Assembly (NCBI GenBank): GCA_021776775.1
Contig: JAJFFE010000044.1
Span: 1-64,000 of the forward strand
Reading direction: 5' to 3'
Source: Planctomycetota bacterium
GTDB lineage: Bacteria; Planctomycetota; UBA8108; UBA1146; JAJFFE01
Length of the DNA: 64,000 nucleotides
The notes under the pieces were generated by a model, which had not been told where the DNA came from, searched no databases, and saw only the letters and a list, made by a program, of their open reading frames with translations. The translations under genes were made by a program, and so were the position numbers. Below are positions 10,741 through 21,200 of the stretch, piece by piece (positions within the stretch are counted from its first letter, which is position 1; each line of letters opens with the position of its first letter).

Positions 10741-10986
10741 TCAGGACGGATCCACACCTGGCTCCGGATCGGTGATGCGGTTTGGCTTCAACGTACTCTT
10801 CAGCTGCTCGGCGTACTCAGGGTCCACTCGTAGGAACACACAGTGATGGCCCTCTCCGTCTGATCCGAGCCCGGTCGACGTGTTCGGTAGCTTCCAGTTG
10901 CCGAGCGTTTCGTTCAGGTGCCCCAAGAAGTGCATAGCCTTCGCTCGGGCGGGAGGGCCGAAGAAGTCCCAGTGGAAAGTGGGCAT
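10741..10986 (-). CDS. Small hypothetical protein
   Basis: Intact 81-aa ORF with protein-like composition, lying between same-strand genes. Confidence 0.5.
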   Translation of the reverse strand: MPTFHWDFFGPPARAKAMHFLGHLNETLGNWKLPNTSTGLGSDGEGHHCVFLRVDPEYAEQLKSTLKPNRITDPEPGVDPS

Positions 10987-11006
10987 CGGTGGTTGTTCTT
11001 TCGCGG

Positions 11007-12800
11007 TCAGGAAAGCGGAGCCGGGCGCGTCAAGGCGCCGACCGCTTTGAACAGTTGAGTTGGACCGAACGGCTTGCGCAGGTAAGCGACGTTTGGGTGC
11101 TGGAGAAGTTCGTGGATCGACGAGGATGGCGCGAAGCCAGAAATCAGCAAGACCCGAGCCTCCGGACTACGGTCGATGAGTCGCTGGGCCAGCTCGTTGC
11201 CACGGTGTTCTGGCATGACAACGTCGGTGATGAGGAGATCGATCGAGGTCTCCGCGTCGATCAAGTCCCGAGCGTGAGCCGAATCTCGGGCGACGATGGT
11301 GCTGAACCCGTGCTTCTTCAATATTCGAGCTGTAAGTTGACGAATCTCGAGGCAGTCTTCGACCAGAAGTACCGTGCCAACAGTGGACGGGAAGCCTTCG
11401 GGCGCGTTGTTCGGCGGGACTGCGGTTACCATGGTCCGCGGAAGATCGATCGTGAACTGAGTTCCGACGCCCGGCTGGCTGGTCACCGAAATCTTCCCGT
11501 TGGCTTCGTTGACGATTCCGTACGCGGTTGACAGTCCGAGTCCGGTTCCCTTGCCCACTTCCTTGGTCGTAAAGAAGGGTTCGAAGACGCGCTCGCGAAC
11601 GGAGTCTTCCATTCCCGTTCCGGTATCGGAGATTCGAAGCCGTACGAGCTCATGGGTCGGCGTGGTCAGAGCGATACTGATCAATCCGCCCTCTGGCATG
11701 GCGTCTCGCGAGTTCAACACCAAGTTGATAATCACTTGTTCCAGTTGCACGGGGTCGATCAGTACCCAGGGCGTGCCGGTCTTGACATCGATCGACAGCT
11801 CGGTCTTGTCTCCGATCAGGCGACGCAGCATCTTCTCCATCGCCAAGAGGACTCGTCCCAAGTGCACTTCGTCGGGCGTGTTCACCCGTTTCCGACTGAA
11901 CGTCAGGAGTTGTTCCGTCAGTTCCGCGGCGCGTCGCCCGGCTTGCGCTATCTGTTCCACGATTTCGCGAGTTTCACCGGACTCGGTGTCCTCGAGCAGC
12001 AACTCAGCGTTGCCCAAGACCGACGTGAGCAGATTGTTGAAGTCGTGAGCAATTCCCCCCGCGAGTTGTCCGACGGCCTCCATTTTTTGGGCGTGCCGAA
12101 GTTGGTCCTCGAGTTCGAGTCGACGTCGTTCGGCTTCCACGCGATCGGTGATATCGCGGCAAAGACCAATCAGTCCGATGACGGCACCCTCTGGATCTCG
12201 ATGCGGGGTCTTCGTTGCCAGGAAGACGCGATTCCCGGAGGCCTGTTGCTCCGGAATCAACGTCAGGTCGAAGGCAATCTCGTACGTCTCCCCGACGTTC
12301 GAGGTCATGATCCGCTGGTCCTGGGTGCGGACCCGTTCCGCCGCGTGTTCCGGGAGTAGTTCCGCGTCGCTCTTGCCAACGATCCTCTCCGCGGGCAGGC
12401 CGAAGAACTCGCACCCGGGGCGGTTGATCAGCACATACCGCCCGTCACGGTCCTTGAGGAAGACGATTTCGTTGGTGCCTTCCAAGACAGCGTGCAGGAG
12501 TCGATTTCGTGACTCCAGCTTGCGGTTGCTCGCCTGCAACTCCGACTGTGCGTTTCGCGCAGCGTTGATGCTGACGTTGATCATGGACGCCAAGTAACCG
12601 AACAGCTCGTCGGGCTGGGTCGTCGACGCCCCGCACTCGAAGTCTCCGAACTTGACGCGCGTCAGTGTGCGCGTTAGTTCGTGAACCTGCTCGCGGACGT
12701 ACTCGCGATAGTCATCGTCGGGATCGGTCATCGGCATTCCGCGGACGCTCGCGGAGACCGTCCCTCGACCAAGTCGTGTGAAGCGCGGTCGAGTGTGCAT
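11007..12800 (-). CDS. Hybrid sensor histidine kinase: PAS, HisKA, HATPase_c, receiver domain
   Basis: VGQLAGGIAHDFNNLLTSVLG H-box; INLVLNSRDAMPEGG N-box; DTGTGM and GTGLGLSTAYGI G-boxes; C-terminal receiver VLLVEDCLEIR...DLLITDVVMP. Start may be internal (MPMTDPDDD). Confidence 0.92.
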   Translation of the reverse strand: MHTRPRFTRLGRGTVSASVRGMPMTDPDDDYREYVREQVHELTRTLTRVKFGDFECGASTTQPDELFGYLASMINVSINAARNAQSELQASNRKLESRNRLLHAVLEGTNEIVFLKDRDGRYVLINRPGCEFFGLPAERIVGKSDAELLPEHAAERVRTQDQRIMTSNVGETYEIAFDLTLIPEQQASGNRVFLATKTPHRDPEGAVIGLIGLCRDITDRVEAERRRLELEDQLRHAQKMEAVGQLAGGIAHDFNNLLTSVLGNAELLLEDTESGETREIVEQIAQAGRRAAELTEQLLTFSRKRVNTPDEVHLGRVLLAMEKMLRRLIGDKTELSIDVKTGTPWVLIDPVQLEQVIINLVLNSRDAMPEGGLISIALTTPTHELVRLRISDTGTGMEDSVRERVFEPFFTTKEVGKGTGLGLSTAYGIVNEANGKISVTSQPGVGTQFTIDLPRTMVTAVPPNNAPEGFPSTVGTVLLVEDCLEIRQLTARILKKHGFSTIVARDSAHARDLIDAETSIDLLITDVVMPEHRGNELAQRLIDRSPEARVLLISGFAPSSSIHELLQHPNVAYLRKPFGPTQLFKAVGALTRPAPLS

Positions 12801-13389
12801 CGTTGTTCGTCGAACAGACGGTCGAGCACTCTGGCGACGGTTGTCCCGTCACCGAATGATGCGACGAACTCGAACAGTAAGTTGCTGCTGATCCCCATCA
12901 TGTCCTGCTAGTCCCGCCTCTATTTCCGTGCAAGATCGGTAGTTTACCGCTCCTTGTCCTTCTCGTCTTCCCTGAACGTGCCCGCACGGCTGGTCCATTC
13001 AGCAAGCGAGCCGCGTAGGTTCAACTTTCGTCGACGAGTCCCCATTTTTGGATCACGCGGCCTATAGGCCCGGCCGAAAAAGTCATGTCGCGCGAGACCT
13101 CGAGCTTCCGTCGGCCAGCACTCCCGGCGAAACTCGAAGTATGAGCATAACGACTGCGTTTCGCCGGGCGCACTGACCTTGAAATCTCGACCTCTCGCGT
13201 CAACAGCACTTTTCGGCCGCACCTCTATGGGAAAAAAGGGCCCATCGTTACAATCTCAATTGGGTTTGAGTTCGCCGCCGGACCGCGGTTGGCGAGTCTT
13301 CGGGTTTCATCCGATCACAGTTCCATGACTGATTTTTCGCCTGCAGGTGCCGCGTCACGCACCATTGCAGTTGCGCCGAGGGAGTTTGT

Positions 13390-15162
13390 ATGTCGATGAG
13401 GGACGTTTTGGGCCAGCAGGTACGTGGGTGGGTGGTCACCGCTGTCTTGAGTGTGATCCTGATTTCGGGAGTCCAAGCCGGGGTCGTCCCTATGGAGACC
13501 CGCCGTGTCGCATCGGGATTGAGTCGCCCGGTCATGGTGACCTACGCTCCGGGGGACTATCAGCGTCTCTTCGTGCTCGAACAGCGCGGCCGAATTCGGA
13601 TCCTCGACTTGGAATCGCTGACGTTGAACGCGGGGTACTTCCTCGACATCGACGCGCTGGTCACCGGTGGTATCTCGGGGGGCGACGAACGGGGAATGCT
13701 CGGGTTGGCGTTCCATCCAGAGTATCAAACGAACGGTTATTTCTACGTCTACTACTTCACCAGCGGCAACATGCGACTCGCTCGCTACTCGGTGTCGTCG
13801 AACCCGGATGTCGCCGACGCGTCGAGCGCTTTGACGCTCCTCAATATCGGTCAACCGCAGTCGAATCACAACGGAGGTCATATCGCGTTTGGTCCGGTCG
13901 ACGGCTACCTCTATGTCGGTAGCGGCGACGGCGGGAATTTCGACGATACTGGCCCCGGACACGCTCCCGGGGGCAATAGTCAGAGCGGTACCACGATGCT
14001 CGGCAAGATGCTGCGGCTCGACGTCGACGGCGGGTTCCCCTACGCGGCGCCGTCGGACAATCCATTCGTAGGTGTCTCGAGTCACCTCGACGAAATCTGG
14101 TCGAAGGGGCTTCGCAATCCGTATCGTTGGAGCTTCGATCGCGACACCGGGGACATGTACATCGGTGATGTCGGTCAGAACGTGACCGAAGAGATCGACT
14201 TCGAGAGCGCGCTCGATGGCGGTCGCAACTACGGGTGGCGCTGCTTCGAAGGGTCCGCGTGCTACCTGACGGCTCCCGGTTGTTCCTGCCCGTCGTCGAC
14301 CATTGTTCCTCCCGTTCACGAGTACTCTCACGCGTTCGGTTGCACCGTGATCGGCGGGTATGCCTATCGCGGCTGCGCTATGCCGGACATGCACGGCACG
14401 TACTTCTTTGCCGACTACTGCTCGGCCAAGATCTGGTCCGGCGTCATGAATGCCGGGGGGACGTCGCTCGACTCCGTGGTTGAACGCACGACGGAGCTTG
14501 ATCCGCCACCCGGCCATGGTGCTATCAATCTGATCTCCGGCTTCGGGGAAGACGCGTTGGGGGAGCTCTACATTTGCGATCTTGGCGGAGAAGTGTTCAA
14601 GATCGTGCCGGCGGCGATCGCTTCCGTCGACGCCGACTCCGACTACACGGATGACAGTTGCGAGGTCGTACCGATCGTCGACTGTAACGGTAATGGGATT
14701 TCCGATGCGGTCGACATCGCCGGCGGGACGTCGATCGATTGCAACGCGAACACCATTCCGGATGAGTGCGAGATCGACGCGGGGGACGCGCTGGATTGCA
14801 ATCTCAATGGGCTCCTCGATGTCTGTGACATCGGGAGCGGACTGAGTACCGACGTCGATGGCAACGGAGTGCCGGACGAGTGTCAAGTCGGTCCGTTCGT
14901 TCGCGGCGACTGTAACGTCGACGGTGGGGTGAACCTTGCCGACGTCGTTCACCTGCTCGCGCATCTGTTCGGATCTGTCACGCCGAGCTGCAATGACGCC
15001 TGCGACAATAATGACGACGGTCAGCTCGACCTCGCCGACCCGCTCTTTCAGCTCGACCACATCTTTGGCGGCGGATCGCTGCCGGCGAGTCCGTACCCGG
15101 GGTGTGGATTCGACGGGAGTGCAGATACTCTCGGCTGTTTGAGCGACCCAGCGTGCCCGTAG
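13390..15162 (+). CDS. PQQ-dependent glucose/sorbosone dehydrogenase-like secreted protein with DCNxNGIPDEC repeats and dockerin-like tail
   Basis: RPVMVTYAPGDYQRLFVLEQRGRIRI, DERGMLGLAFHPEYQTNGYFYVYY, GDGGNFDDTG, WSKGLRNPYRWSFDRDTGDMYIGDVGQN; C-terminal DCNGNGISDAVDIAGGTSIDCNANTIPDEC and GDCNVDGGVNLADVV. Confidence 0.92.
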   Translation: MSMRDVLGQQVRGWVVTAVLSVILISGVQAGVVPMETRRVASGLSRPVMVTYAPGDYQRLFVLEQRGRIRILDLESLTLNAGYFLDIDALVTGGISGGDERGMLGLAFHPEYQTNGYFYVYYFTSGNMRLARYSVSSNPDVADASSALTLLNIGQPQSNHNGGHIAFGPVDGYLYVGSGDGGNFDDTGPGHAPGGNSQSGTTMLGKMLRLDVDGGFPYAAPSDNPFVGVSSHLDEIWSKGLRNPYRWSFDRDTGDMYIGDVGQNVTEEIDFESALDGGRNYGWRCFEGSACYLTAPGCSCPSSTIVPPVHEYSHAFGCTVIGGYAYRGCAMPDMHGTYFFADYCSAKIWSGVMNAGGTSLDSVVERTTELDPPPGHGAINLISGFGEDALGELYICDLGGEVFKIVPAAIASVDADSDYTDDSCEVVPIVDCNGNGISDAVDIAGGTSIDCNANTIPDECEIDAGDALDCNLNGLLDVCDIGSGLSTDVDGNGVPDECQVGPFVRGDCNVDGGVNLADVVHLLAHLFGSVTPSCNDACDNNDDGQLDLADPLFQLDHIFGGGSLPASPYPGCGFDGSADTLGCLSDPACP

Positions 15163-15314
15163 CTCGACATGGGGAAAGGGTCGCCGTTACTACCGTAGCG
15201 CGCGGTGGATCACGAACGATCCGTCGACAGCCGTGGTCGAATCGACCATGATCTCGACGTCCCGAACGGCGCACGGCTGGACTTCGATGACGTAAAAGGC
15301 ATGACGTAGAAGAC

Positions 15315-16667
15315 ATGACGGAGATCACTATGACCCGCGAATCGAACTCTGCGAACCGTTCCGTTTCCCGCCGTACGTTCTTGCTCAGTTCCGCGTCGGC
15401 GATGCTCGCCGCTCCGCTCGTCGCCCAGGGGGCGATCCGTTGGAGCCCCAACGAAACGTTGCGGGTGGCAGCGGTCGGAGTCGGCGGCATGGGTGGGTCC
15501 GACCTGAACCAGATCGCGGGCGGCGCTCACGTCGTGATCACTGCGTTGTGCGACGTCGACGCGAACAATCTTGGCGCGGCGGCAAAGCGGCACCCCAAGG
15601 CGAAGACCTTTGTCGACTACCGCAAGATGCTCGACACCGTGGCTGGCGATATCGACGCCGTGGTCGTGTCGACTCCTGATCACATGCACGGGCCGATCGC
15701 CATCGCGGCGCTCGAACTCGGGAAGCACGTCTACTGTCAGAAGCCTATCGCCCACAATTTGCACGAGTGCCGACGCATGACGAGTCTGGCGACCGAGAAG
15801 AAGCTCGTGACGCAGATGGGTACGCAGATTCACTCGCACGAAGCGTATCGCACTGCGGTCGCGACTCTTCAGAGTGGCGTCATCGGCAAGGTGAGCGAAG
15901 TCCAAACATGGGTCAGCAAGTCGTGGGCGGGTCCGGTCGACGGGCGTCCGGCGCGAGCAGACGCGGTGCCGTCGCATCTCGATTGGCCGCGTTGGTTGGG
16001 AGTTGCGGTCGATCGTCCCTACGTCGATCGGATCTACCACCCCGCTCAGTGGCGAGGTTGGAAAGACTTCGGCTGCGGAACGCTGGGAGACATGGGGTGT
16101 CACATCTTCGACCCGGTCTTCACTGCGCTCGGCCTTGGTGCTCCCACGCAGGTCGTCTCGACTGGACCGCAACATTACGAAGAGACGTTCGCGCCGGACA
16201 GTTGCATCGACTTCGAGTTTCCTGGGACGCTGTGGACGACCGATACCTTGCGCTTCCGATGGACCGACGGTCGCAAGTCGACGCCGGACCAGGCCAAGGC
16301 GCAGCTACCCGATGGCGAGAAACTGCCGTCGGCGGGCTCGTTCTTGGTCGGCGAGCATGGCGTGATGGTGATCCCACACTGGTCGGCGCCGCGCCTGTAC
16401 AGCAAGGGCGCGCGGCTCGAAGTGGCCCTGGTTCCGAAGAAGAGCCTTAACCATTACCATCAGTGGACCGACGCGTGCCGCGGAGTCGGCGCGACGACGA
16501 CGCCGTTTTCCTACTCGGGCCCGCTGACCGAAGCGGTCTTGGCCGGGACGATCGCCGGGCGATTCAAAGACGAGGTGCTGACGTGGGACAGCGCCGAGCT
16601 ACGCTTCGACCACGTCGGCGCAAACGCCCTCGTGAAAAGAACCTACCGACCCGGACGCGCGTTGTAG
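15315..16667 (+). CDS. Tat-exported Gfo/Idh/MocA family oxidoreductase
   Basis: Twin-arginine VSRRTFLLSSASAMLAAPL; Rossmann RVAAVGVGGMGG; VVVSTPDHMHGPIAIAALELGKHVYCQKPIAHNLHE. Confidence 0.93.
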   Translation: MTEITMTRESNSANRSVSRRTFLLSSASAMLAAPLVAQGAIRWSPNETLRVAAVGVGGMGGSDLNQIAGGAHVVITALCDVDANNLGAAAKRHPKAKTFVDYRKMLDTVAGDIDAVVVSTPDHMHGPIAIAALELGKHVYCQKPIAHNLHECRRMTSLATEKKLVTQMGTQIHSHEAYRTAVATLQSGVIGKVSEVQTWVSKSWAGPVDGRPARADAVPSHLDWPRWLGVAVDRPYVDRIYHPAQWRGWKDFGCGTLGDMGCHIFDPVFTALGLGAPTQVVSTGPQHYEETFAPDSCIDFEFPGTLWTTDTLRFRWTDGRKSTPDQAKAQLPDGEKLPSAGSFLVGEHGVMVIPHWSAPRLYSKGARLEVALVPKKSLNHYHQWTDACRGVGATTTPFSYSGPLTEAVLAGTIAGRFKDEVLTWDSAELRFDHVGANALVKRTYRPGRAL

Positions 16668-16895
16668 TTGGCCCTGGCGGTCGCAGCGGTTCGTATGCCT
16701 CTGACGTTTCCCTCTGGTCCGTTCGCGACGAAGATCCGATGAGCATTGTGTACCCGAAATCACGGTGTCCTCAAAAATCACCGTGTACTCGGAGCGAACC
16801 CGCGCAGTCCTGAGACACCGGCCAAGAACGCTCCGCGTTCTTCGGACCACTGTTTTCCGTGGACTCGCTCGAGCCCCCATCGCAGAAGGGTCGAC

Positions 16896-17927
16896 ATGCA
16901 CGCACTTCTCGCCGTTCTCCTCGTCGCAACTCTCTCCCCGACCGTGGAAGCGCAGCGGGGCGATCGACCCGATCGACCCGGTCGTCCGCCGGGACCGGGA
17001 CTCGTCGAGCCGCGGGACGGGGAGCGTATCGCCTGGTACGGAACCTTGGACGCCGGGTTGGCTGAGGCCAAGCGATTGAACCGACCGATCTTGCTCTTGT
17101 CCGCTGCACCTCATTGCCATCAGATTCCCGGCGTGTGGTGACCGGGTAAACAGAACATGGACAAGAGTTACTTGTCCGACAAAACAATCGTCGCCGCGTC
17201 CCGAGAGTTTGTCTGCATTCGGTTGCTCACCTACGAGAGCAAGTCCGAAGGCAAGTTTCTGGAGAGCATCTTCCAAGGAAGAAACGGAACATTGGAGAAC
17301 ACCGTCTTCGCGTTGTTGGCGCCCGACGGGACCAAGATCACCCGGGGCGGCCGATCACCCGATCGAGTGTTTCGCGGTCGAACTCAAGAAGAGCGCGCCA
17401 CGGCGATGGTCAACGCCATGAAGAAGTTTGCCGACGAGTACGAGTCGAAGGTCTCGAAGTCGACGTCGCGAACCTTGCCGACGTTCGTCGACTTTCGCCG
17501 CGCTCTGAATGCGGCCTCTTGTGACCTCCAGCCGCTCGTCGTGATCGCAGGCAAAGACGCGGCGGCGACCGCGAAGGCCGTGACGATGGTCAGTGAAATC
17601 GCGTGGAGTGACGAGTTTGTCGGTGACTTCGCGTACGCCACCGTCGATGACATCAAAGAGTTAGCCAAGATACCCAACGCAACAACGCCGGGGATCTACG
17701 TGATTCAGGCCAACGAGTACGGAACCGCGGGGCGAGTTCTCGCTCACCGACCGGCCGTCGACACCATCACAGCAAAAGACGCCCTTGTCGTGTTGCGCGA
17801 AGGAGCGAACCGTTTCAAGGCGAAGTCGAAGGACTCGAGGCAACACATTCGCGACGGACGACGCAAGCGTGAACACTGGGAGCCGGAGATCCCGGTGACC
17901 GATGGTAATGGTCGGCCCGGTAGGTAG
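16896..17927 (+). CDS. Thioredoxin-like secreted protein, candidate selenoprotein with in-frame UGA at 17139-17141 read as Sec
   Basis: Signal peptide MHALLAVLLVATLSPTVEA; frame stays open on both sides of the UGA (SAAPHCHQIPGVW-U-PGKQNMDKSYLSDKTIVAASREFVCIRLLTYES); hairpin 24 nt downstream. The track splits it into 16746..17141 and 17157..17927. Confidence 0.85.
17159..17177 (+). promoter_or_regulatory. Candidate bacterial SECIS element for the 16896..17927 gene
   Basis: GGACAAG-AGTTA-CTTGTCC: perfect 7-bp stem, 5-nt loop with GU, loop starts 24 nt after the UGA. Confidence 0.8.
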
Positions 17928-17981
17928 AGGCACTGTCGAGGCACTGTCGAGGCACGGTCGAGGCACGGTCGAGGCACGGTG
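17927..17981. repeat. 11-bp tandem repeat (GAGGCACKGTC), ~5 copies, intergenic
   Basis: gaggcactgtc x2 then gaggcacggtc x2 plus a further partial copy, starting at the stop codon of the selenoprotein gene. Confidence 0.9.
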
Positions 17982-18206
17982 TACCGATAATCTGCAGGCT
18001 CACTTCGATGGGCAAGGGACGTTCGGCCACGGTTGCGCGAACCGGATTCTCCTGTTCGGCGATCCGCAACGACGGCGATCCCATTGGCCACGCGCGAATA
18101 GTGGGTGGCCCCTTCTCTCCACACTGAGCTTTTCTTAGCCTCCTCGAACTCTATCTTCGGGTCACGCTGAAATGATCCGAGGATGCCCACGAGGAGGCCA
18201 ATTCCG

Positions 18207-21200
18207 ATGCTCTTTCGTTTCAACCATCGACTGTATTGTTCTGCGATCACACTGTGTCTCGCTGTCGGTTTCATTCCCATCGCGTCCGCACAGGACCAAG
18301 AGCCGCCAGAGACCGAAGCGGTCGAAGCAGTTGCTCCAGCCAAGAGGCCAGTTCGACCTGAGGACTACGGCGAGTGGGAGAACCTAGGCTTCCGTTCGTC
18401 ACTCTCGAAAGACGGCCGTTGGCTGGCGTACTCGGTACGAAAGGTCGAAGGCTCATCCGAACTACGTCTCAGGATGTTGGCGACGGACTCGACGCAAGTG
18501 TTCCCGTTCGCCCGAGGGCCACAGTTTTCCGCAGACGGGAAGTGGTTGGCGTTCTCGATCGGTGTTCATCCGGACAAGGCTCGCGACGCCAAGTCGCCGA
18601 TCCGAACGAAGCTCGGCCTTCACGACTTGATCACGGGTAAGACGACAGAGATCGAGAACGTTCAGTCGTTTCGGTTCAGCGATCTCGGTGGCCATCTCAT
18701 CATGCGGCGCTATCCGGTATCGGGAAAGAAGAGCCGCGGATCCGGTATTGTCGTGCGTCATCTCGCGACGGGCATCGATACCGCGTTCGGTAACGTGAGC
18801 GAGTACAGCTTCAACGACGACGGAACCTTGCTCGCGTTGGTGATCGATGCCGAAGACAAAGCCGGAAATGGCGTGCAAATTTTCGACGTGGCGACGGGGC
18901 GGTTGCGGACGCTCATCTCGTCCAACCACAACTATCGAAGCCTGTCATGGCGTAAGGACGCAACGGACCTCGTCGTGCTCCGCGAAAACGAACACAAGCC
19001 GAAGGAAGACGCTTCCTTCGTTGTACTCGCATGGCCGAAAGCCGTGGCTGATCACCCCAAGTTGAGGGAGTTCGATCCGGCGGAGCGCGAGGACTTCACG
19101 GCGGAGCACCGCATCGTCGACTTCCGAGGTGTGCGCTGGTCCGAGGACGGCGAGTATCTCTACTTCGGGATCAAGGAGTGGGAGAACAAGCCCAAGCCCG
19201 ACGAGCCGGAGCAGAAGGAAGAGACAGAAGGCGACGCTCCCGAGAAGAAGAAGTCTCCGGATCGCAAAGTTGTCTTCGACCCGTCGTCTCCGTACACAGT
19301 CCCGCAGGACGATCCACCATCGGGCAAGGGTGGCGCAGGAAAAGGCGGGAAAGGCAAGGCGGAGAAGGGCAAGTCCACGAAGGAGAAGAAGCCCAAGTCA
19401 CTTCGAGAGACGCTCAAAGATCCGGCCGGTGTCGAGGTGTGGCACGCGCGCGATGTGGACATCATTCCTAAGCAGAAGCGACAGGCGGGCCGCGAACGGC
19501 GTCAGAGTTGGTTATCGGCTTGGCACGTCGAGCAAGACAAGTTCTGTCAGATCGAGAACGAACTCACCGAGCGAGCCCAGTTGACCGACAACCCGGAACG
19601 CGCGCTCGGTCTCGACAACACGCCGTTCGACGAAGAGCGTCGTTTCGGGCCGACGCGATACGATGTGTACCGAATTCACATTCCGAGTGGCGCTCGACAC
19701 AAGCTTCTCGGAGGAGTCAAGTTTGTGATCAGTTCCGGCCCCAAAGGACGCTACGTCGTCTACGTCCATGACGATGACGTTCACCTGCTAGATCTGGAAT
19801 CGGCCGAGAGTCGCAACTTGACCAAAGGCGTACCGACACACTTCATCAATCAAGAAATGAGCCAACTGACCGACCAGAAGCCGGCGTACGGTGTGGCGGG
19901 GTGGAGCGAGCGAGGCGACAAACTCTACCTCTACGATCGGTTCGATCTGTGGGAGTTCTCGGTCAGTGGTCGAGCAGAGCCGAAGCGGTTGACCCGCGGC
20001 GCCGAGGACGAGATTCGTCACCGGCGTGTTCGTCTCGACTTCGAGAAGGACGAGTTCTTGTCGGCGGATCGGCCTATCTATCTTTCACTCTACGGACAGT
20101 GGACCAAGAAGAGTGGCTACGCCGTGATGGATCTCGGGGATCGCCCAGAGGTCCTGATCTTTGAAGACCGCAGCGTCGGCGGCTTGACCAAGGCCGAAGA
20201 TGCGGACGTGTACGCCTACACCGCGGGGTCGTACTCGGAGTCGCCGAATGTGCGCGTCGCCAACGCCAAGTTGGAGTCGCCGAAGGTCGTCAGTGACACC
20301 AATCCACAGCAGAAGGATTTCCTGTGGGGCAAGAGTCAGCTCGTCGACTTCGAGAGTGCGTCGGGTGAACGACTGCAGGGAGCACTGACTTACCCGGCGA
20401 ACTACGAGCCGGGTAAGCAGTACCCCATGATCGTGTACATCTACGAGCTCGTATCGCAGAACCTGCACCGATACTCGACTCCGACCGAGACCTCGCCGTA
20501 CAACCCCGCGGTCTGGTCGAGCGAAGGCTACTTCGTGTTCCAACCGGACATCGTCTACCGCGCTCAGAATCCTGGACTATCGGCGGTCGACTGTTTGGTG
20601 CCCGCGGTGAAAGCGGCGGTGGCGACCGGCATGGTCGACAAGGATCGAGTCGCGCTGATCGGCCACTCGTGGGGCGCGTACCAGACGGCATTCGTCGTGA
20701 CGCAAACCGACGTGTTCGCCGCGGGAGTGGCTGGCGCGCCACTCACGAACATGATCAGCATGTCCATGAGCATCTACTGGAACTCCGGTGAGACCGACGC
20801 GTGGATCTTCCACGAGAGCCAGGGACGTATGGACCGTCCGTTCTGGGAGGACCCGGCGACGTACATCAAAAACTCGCCCATCTTCTCCATCGACCAACTC
20901 AACACGCCACTCTTGGTTGCGTTCGGCGATGACGATGGGGCGGTGGACTTCAATCAAGGCGTCGAGATGTACAACGCCGCTCGTCTGGCGAAAAAGCCGT
21001 TTGTCATGCTCGTCTACCCGGGCGAGAACCACGGCCTGAGGCAACGTCCTAACCAGGTGGACTACCACTATCGAATCCTGGAGTGGTGCGATCACTACCT
21101 GAAGGACAGTGCGCCGAAGCCGTGGATCACGGAGGGGCAGTCGTTCCTCGATCGTCAGAAAGAGATCGAAGAGTCGAAGAAGTCCTCCGCGGGACCCGGC

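Noticed and set aside
13315-15060. 581-aa antisense ORF opposite the sugar dehydrogenase gene
   Set aside because: The plus strand encodes a clear PQQ sugar dehydrogenase; long antisense ORFs are expected in GC-rich DNA and this one matches no recognisable family.
16896-17927. Pseudogene interpretation of the UGA-interrupted genes
   Set aside because: UGA sits at a Cys-equivalent position in at least two of the three genes, the frame is preserved on both sides, and each has a SECIS-like hairpin at suitable spacing; selenoprotein is the better explanation pending a check for Sec machinery.
17927-17981. CRISPR array
   Set aside because: Head-to-tail 11-bp repeats with no spacers and no cas genes.
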